From the NCBI GenBank assembly GCA_020205615.1, contig CM035162.1, forward strand, positions 47,772,076-47,836,075: 64,000 nt of DNA, in the 5' to 3' direction. The notes beneath the pieces were generated by a model that was not told where the DNA came from, made no database searches, and worked only from the letters and a program-made list of their open reading frames with translations. Every line of letters starts with the position of its first letter. Position 1 is the stretch's first letter. Both the position numbers and the translations under genes were made by a program. Source of the stretch: Panax quinquefolius (Eukaryota; Streptophyta; Magnoliopsida; Apiales; Araliaceae). Of this stretch, positions 59,741-64,000 are shown piece by piece.

Positions 59741-60709
59741 TTGTTCTCCTTCCTTAATAACGGGTGTTGGTGCTGACGTCTTTCCATCATTATTGAATCT
59801 CCTCTTCTTGAAATGTCCATTCTTATTGCTTTGGCCCTGATTACCATCGAAGTGGTTACCATTTCTGGCCTGTTGATTCCCTCCACGCTTGTTGTCACCG
59901 CTTCATGATCGCTCTCACCGTATTATCATTTCTACCTACCGCTTCTTTTTTAGTTGCGTTGACTCATTATCGCGCTCCACTAACTGAGCCATATTTACAA
60001 TATCTGAATACAAACACAGTTTATGGGAAATAAGATGTTGACGTATCTCCGGCTTCAAACCTCTTAAAAACATACGTGTCATTCTCTGTTCATTATCCAC
60101 CAAGTGGGACGCAAATCGGGACAACTCGGCAAACTTTGGTTCATACTGTGACACGGTCATATTATTCTGCTCCAACTTGATGAACTCCACCTCCTTCATA
60201 TGACGAATACTTTCGGGAAAGTACTTGTCGTTGAATAATTCTTGGAACTTCTCCCAAGACATTTTTAGTGCGGCAGGTTGAGTACGCTTTACCGATTCCC
60301 ACCAGTAATCTGCCTCTCCTCGCAACATAAAGGCGGTAAAGGGAACCTTTTGCTTCTCGGAGCATCCCAAGACATCAAATATCTTGGTGATCTGCTTTAT
60401 CCATGCTTCCGCCTTAAGTGGTTTTAGCTCTCCAATAAACTCTGGTGGTCCCAGCTCCTTGAACTATTTAGCGGTGACCGTCAGAGAGTTTCCTGTGTTT
60501 CCACCTACATTTTGGATAGGAGCCACTCTTGCCTACTGTTGCATGAATTGCATAAAGCCTCGGAACATTCCATCATTCATTATTTGGTCAGTGTTGTTGT
60601 TTGCATGAGGATTATCGCCTTCCTGATGCACATTATCGTGATTATTGATATGTATTGAATCAACGATCGTCTGTGCTCCATTGCTATTCTCAATATTCTT
60701 GGATGTCAT
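59741..60709 (-). pseudogene. Element F gag
   Basis: ATGACATCCAAG at 60709 on the minus strand. The N-terminal frame (60727-60533) includes NNTDQIMNDGMFRGFMQFMQ and stops. The main frame (60370-59936, 144 codons) is the best gag in the window: EADYWWESVKRTQPAALKMS, KYFPESIRHMKEVEFIKLEQ, MTVSQYEPKFAELSRFASHL and FLRGLKPEIRQHLISHKLCL. Between the two lies a stop where relatives have the Gln of KQFKELGPPEF. Confidence 0.82.
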
Positions 60710-60886
60710 TTTTAGATACTGCCACAAAACAAAATGTTAATTGACATGTAACATATTATCCCTATATTCTGACCGACCAATTAAATACCAAAAAAAAACT
60801 TAGGTAGGTCATACTAGCGAAATTTCAATTTCTCGCCTCTCCTCCTAGTTCTAGTCTCACATCTTAGTCGTGGATCATATCCCTAG

Positions 60887-60898
60887 GCTTTGATACTA
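60887..60898 (-). other. Element F primer binding site
   Basis: TAGTATCAAAGC on the minus strand, two changes from the initiator tRNA-Met complement, 2 bp from the LTR end. Confidence 0.7.
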
Positions 60899-60900
60899 AT

Positions 60901-63200
60901 CATGACGCCCCCAAAATAGGTATACATCACCTATTCTGAGTCGCCAAATACATGGTACATAATACAAATACAATCTTTAATATACAACAAGAGAGTCATG
61001 AGTTTTAATACAAATACTCGCCTTCTAGACAATATCCACTCTCGAATAAGTCTTCATTACATTTATTGTCACACTATTTAATGTATATAGTGAGGACTAC
61101 TAATACTATCATCTCGTCCATCACTCCGCTCCCCGACTCGTCCCAGCCTATATTCTCATTTCAAGAGAACAAAGTGAAAGAAAGGGTGAGCTCAACTAGT
61201 CCAAAGAAGAAATATTATGACTAAGATAATGCGTAATAAATTATCATTAGCCTTCAACAATGTTAAGCGATAAAATATAACAAACATCAAGTTTAACTGC
61301 AATGAACAAGCAATCCATTAAGAGTCAAATAAAGAATAAAATCTACTATCTTTTATGATTTAAAAGGTTTTAATGACTTTTATCAATCGAGACTCAACAA
61401 TAAATAATCCACATCATCGAATCACCCCCGCACTCATCGCCAAGGATATTCTTTAGTATCACAACTACAATTATTCATGCACTACGGGCAAGAAATATTT
61501 GTGTATTCATTAATGGTCATGATCATGCCAACAACTCGTCCATCAATGCACTACGGGCCAATGAGGACTTTACCACATCATTTGTAACATTACGGTTATG
61601 ATTACACCGAATAATCCTCGGTCATAATCATACCAAGTCCATCTATGCACTACAGCCACGTATTGACTTTCAAAAAAATATAAACATGAGGATGATGACA
61701 ATGATATAAGAATTCATTAAAACAAGTTCAAGAATTAATTTATTTAGGAACTAATAACGTCCAAATTGTCAACATGATACTTCTTTGTAGAGTAAAATTC
61801 AAGAATGCACAGAAGAATATTTCCATGAAAAGATACTGGATGAAGCGCAAATATCAAGGATATTCCATAAATTTCATGGAGTATAGAAGTCAAAGTTTTA
61901 ACCAACTGAGTATAATAAAGAATGGAATAACAAAAGAAATCACCAGGCATGCGATAGACCGCACATGCAGGTTATTCCAACAGAATAATAAATAAAGGAA
62001 CCGGTCCTGTAAAAATGCATGCAGACAAGATATTCCAACAAAATAATAAAGAATGGAACTGTGTCCCACAGAAAAGCGCATGCATGTGATATTCCAACAG
62101 ATTAATAAAGACTGGAACCAGGTCTTGCGTAAAACGCACAAACAGGATGTTCCAACAGAATAATAAATAATGGAATAATAGAAGAATTTGACCAAGTATA
62201 GGGTATCCTCAGATACAAAGTTATTCCAATGTAATAATAAAGAATGGAATAACAAAAGAATTTCACCAATAAGAAAGAAGAAATACCCCTAACGAGTACA
62301 ACAAATAATATCCCTTACCGTAAAATAAATTGAATATAAGAGTAGGGAAGGAGCGGAATACTTTTCTATAGCTTCTCTATAATTTCTCTCTATAGAGTTT
62401 CAGTGAATTCGTAAGAAATAATGAAGGAATGAGCTTCTATTTATAGGAAAATGGACTGCATAGTAACTAACTCATGAACGGTCCATATTTATTTACTTTA
62501 ATCTGACGGTCCATATTTAAAGCAAAATCTTTTAAATAAAATATAATATATTCTATTTATAATCTAATAAACCGAATAACTTTATAAAAGATTTTACTAT
62601 GCAAACACTGTGCAGGCACTATGCAAACACTATGCATAATAAAATATAATATATTCTAATTATTGTCTAATAAAACAGATAACTTTATAAAAGTATTCTG
62701 TTTTATATAAAAAAGTTTACTATTAGCCTAATAAAACGAATAACTTTATAAAAGTATTCTGTTTTATATAAAAAGATTTTTTGTTTTATTACATTAATAA
62801 TACCAATAAAACAAAACTGAGTGACTTATCACATAAGCATCAATAATCAATACCGTGTTCTATCAGGCAACTACGCCAGACATCGCATTTTTTAACACCG
62901 GTGTTTCAACAGCTTAACGGTAAAACTTCTGCCGTTATTTTCAGTAAAAGTATTTTTGTCGTTTTCTCAATCCGACAATAATTCCGTTGTGGGGTCCACC
63001 AATGATTGTGCCGTTGTATGAATATTCCCTGTTAAAACGAATATTTCCCGACCAATCGAATATTATATAACAACTTGTGTACTTTGCAAAATTTATAAAT
63101 ATTATCCACAACTATAACATTATATCAAATTCATTCCATAATATTCAAAAATGATATTTATAGAAAATTCATCTTTATTTATAAAAGTTGGGGTCTTACA
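60901..63200 (-). repeat. Element F 5' LTR
   Basis: Starts CATGACGCC (worn TGTGACGCC) and ends GGGGTCTTACA. TATA box (CTATTTATA on +) at 62437-62445, leader array 61930-62270. A small duplication at 62600-62635 (ATGCAAACACT repeated) and another at 62690-62770 distinguish it from the 3' LTR. Confidence 0.9.
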
Positions 63201-63500
63201 ACATGACGGTTCCCTAATACACCGCCAAGTTTAATGAACTGGCAAGGTTTGCTCCACACCAAGTGGACACCGAGGTTAGGAAAGCTCGATGGTTCGAGCA
63301 GGGCTTGAAATCCTGGCTCTATAACCATATTTTTGTGTTCCAAAGTACATCATTTGTTACTATTTTAGAGAAGGCGATAATCACCGAAGGTGGTAGCGAG
63401 GCTTTGAGCCAGTACCACAAGGATAAGAAGAATAAAGGGAAAGTGGATGGGGGAGTGAAGGTCGAAGGAGCCAGTGAGGGAGGGCGAAGGGTATGAGACG
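63201..63500 (+). pseudogene. Element D gag, C-terminal part
   Basis: It resumes in the target duplication ACATG: MTVP, then TAA, then YTAKFNELARFAPHQVDTEV and KARWFEQGLKSWLYNHIFVF. These are the D-lineage counterparts of VSQYEAKF and FLRGLKPEI in the H1 family. A Lys/Gly-rich basic tail (KDKKNKGKVDGG) ends at the TGA at 63494-63496. Confidence 0.8.
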
Positions 63501-63599
63501 GAAGGTGGTTAACTCGGGAATACCGGAGTGAAGCAAGGAGACCAAGAGGAGGATGGAGGCTCAAGAAGACTTGTGGGAAGACTCACTTAGAGTCTGCCT

Positions 63600-64000
63600 C
63601 AAGGGGAAGGTTGTATGCTACAATTATGGACGGAGGGCACATTAGCCTTAACCGTCCCAAGTCGAAAGAAAACCATGGATGCTTTGTGTGGGGTCAATCA
63701 CCACATGGCAAAGAACTGCCCGAAGAAGGGGACGGACGGGTTCAAGGGAGCCAATAGTGGTAAGTTAGCTATTGGTGGTCCAGTGCAGCCGAGTAGGCCG
63801 ATGGCCCGTACCTTTAACATGATAGTCCAAGATGCGATGTCATCGAGGGACGTAGTCGCATGTATTATTTCGATCAACGACCTAAATGTTTACGTGCTGT
63901 TTGACTCGGGTGTTACTTGTTCGTTTATAGCACGTGATTTTGCTAGACGATTAGGATTACTTCCCGGAAAGTTTCCAATACCTTTAAATATTAAGGTAAC
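63600..64000 (+). pseudogene. Element D nucleocapsid knuckles and start of protease (runs off the window)
   Basis: A first knuckle region (63610-63655, CYNYGRRAH followed by stops) is decayed. A second reads CGVNHHMAKNCP (about 63687-63722) once a one-base slip after its first Cys is allowed for. From about 63705 the frame stays open to 64000: KNCPKKGTDGFKGANSGKLA, MARTFNMIVQDAMSSRDVVA, and the protease active site YVLFDSGVTCSFIARDFARR with DSG in place of DTG, an allowed variant in Ty3 proteases. Confidence 0.75.

Larger units (their letters stand above)
43634..63200 (-). mobile_element. Element F: chromovirus inserted in D gag, itself split by element E
   Basis: LTRs of 2231 bp (43634-45864) and 2300 bp (60901-63200) in minus orientation flank an internal region. 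Target duplication ACATG at 43629-43633 and 63201-63205. Domain order on the minus strand: gag, nucleocapsid, protease, RT, RNase H, integrase, chromodomain. Element E (46955-57155) interrupts the integrase with its own target duplication. F is the most complete copy in the window, but it carries several stops. Confidence 0.92.
38741..64000 (+). mobile_element. Element D: Ty3/gypsy of a second lineage, interrupted by element F, open at the window end
   Basis: The 5' LTR is 38741-42040, followed by a primer binding site (42044-42055), an extra ORF (42224-42826), gag (43160-43633 resuming at 63206), a zinc knuckle and the start of the protease at 64000. Element F sits inside gag with a 5-bp target duplication. 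The LTR starts TATCGCACCG, presumably a worn TGTCGCACC, and ends GGGGTCGTCACA. The presumed target AATTA at 38736-38740 cannot be checked because the right end lies outside the window. Confidence 0.8.

Overview
The window is AT-rich plant nuclear DNA, and almost all of it is LTR retrotransposon. The evidence is initiator tRNA-Met primer binding sites, Ty3/gypsy gag-pol domains ending in a chromodomain, LTRs of 2.2-3.9 kb, and exon pieces of two plant genes: plastid glycerol-3-phosphate acyltransferase and aspartate-semialdehyde dehydrogenase. An angiosperm, probably a eudicot, is likely; I cannot name the species. No intact cellular gene and no RNA gene was found. Every retrotransposon coding region is broken.

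Region 1 (1-4818) holds exon-sized pieces of unrelated genes, all on the + strand and with introns kept. It ends in a block rich in subterminal repeats whose last bases resemble a CACTA transposon end. This looks like a DNA transposon carrying captured gene fragments. Region 2 (4820-6738, -) is a short gag-only Ty3/gypsy remnant, called G here.

Region 3 (6739-28028, -) is element H1. Its gag is split by a complete insertion, element B (11331-24762, +, target duplication TCAAA). B is in turn split by the 5' LTR and leader of a different family, element C (16697-20810, +). Region 4 (28029-38740, -) is element H2. It carries a solo LTR, S (30889-33674, target duplication TACTG), inside its integrase.

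Region 5 (38741-64000, +) is element D, which interrupts the right LTR of H2 and runs off the window. D has an extra ORF between its primer binding site and gag. Its gag is interrupted by element F (43634-63200, -, target duplication ACATG), and F's integrase is interrupted by element E (46955-57155, +, target duplication AATGT). The order of insertion is therefore H2, then D, then F, then E on the right, and H1, then B, then C on the left.

H1, B, S, F and E share LTR termini (TGTRAGAYCCC...GGCGTCACA) and proteins and are one chromovirus family, most like the Tekay/Del lineage. H2 is a diverged relative. D and G form a second lineage, and C is a third. The elements repeatedly inserted into their own kind, as expected for chromodomain integrases that target heterochromatin.
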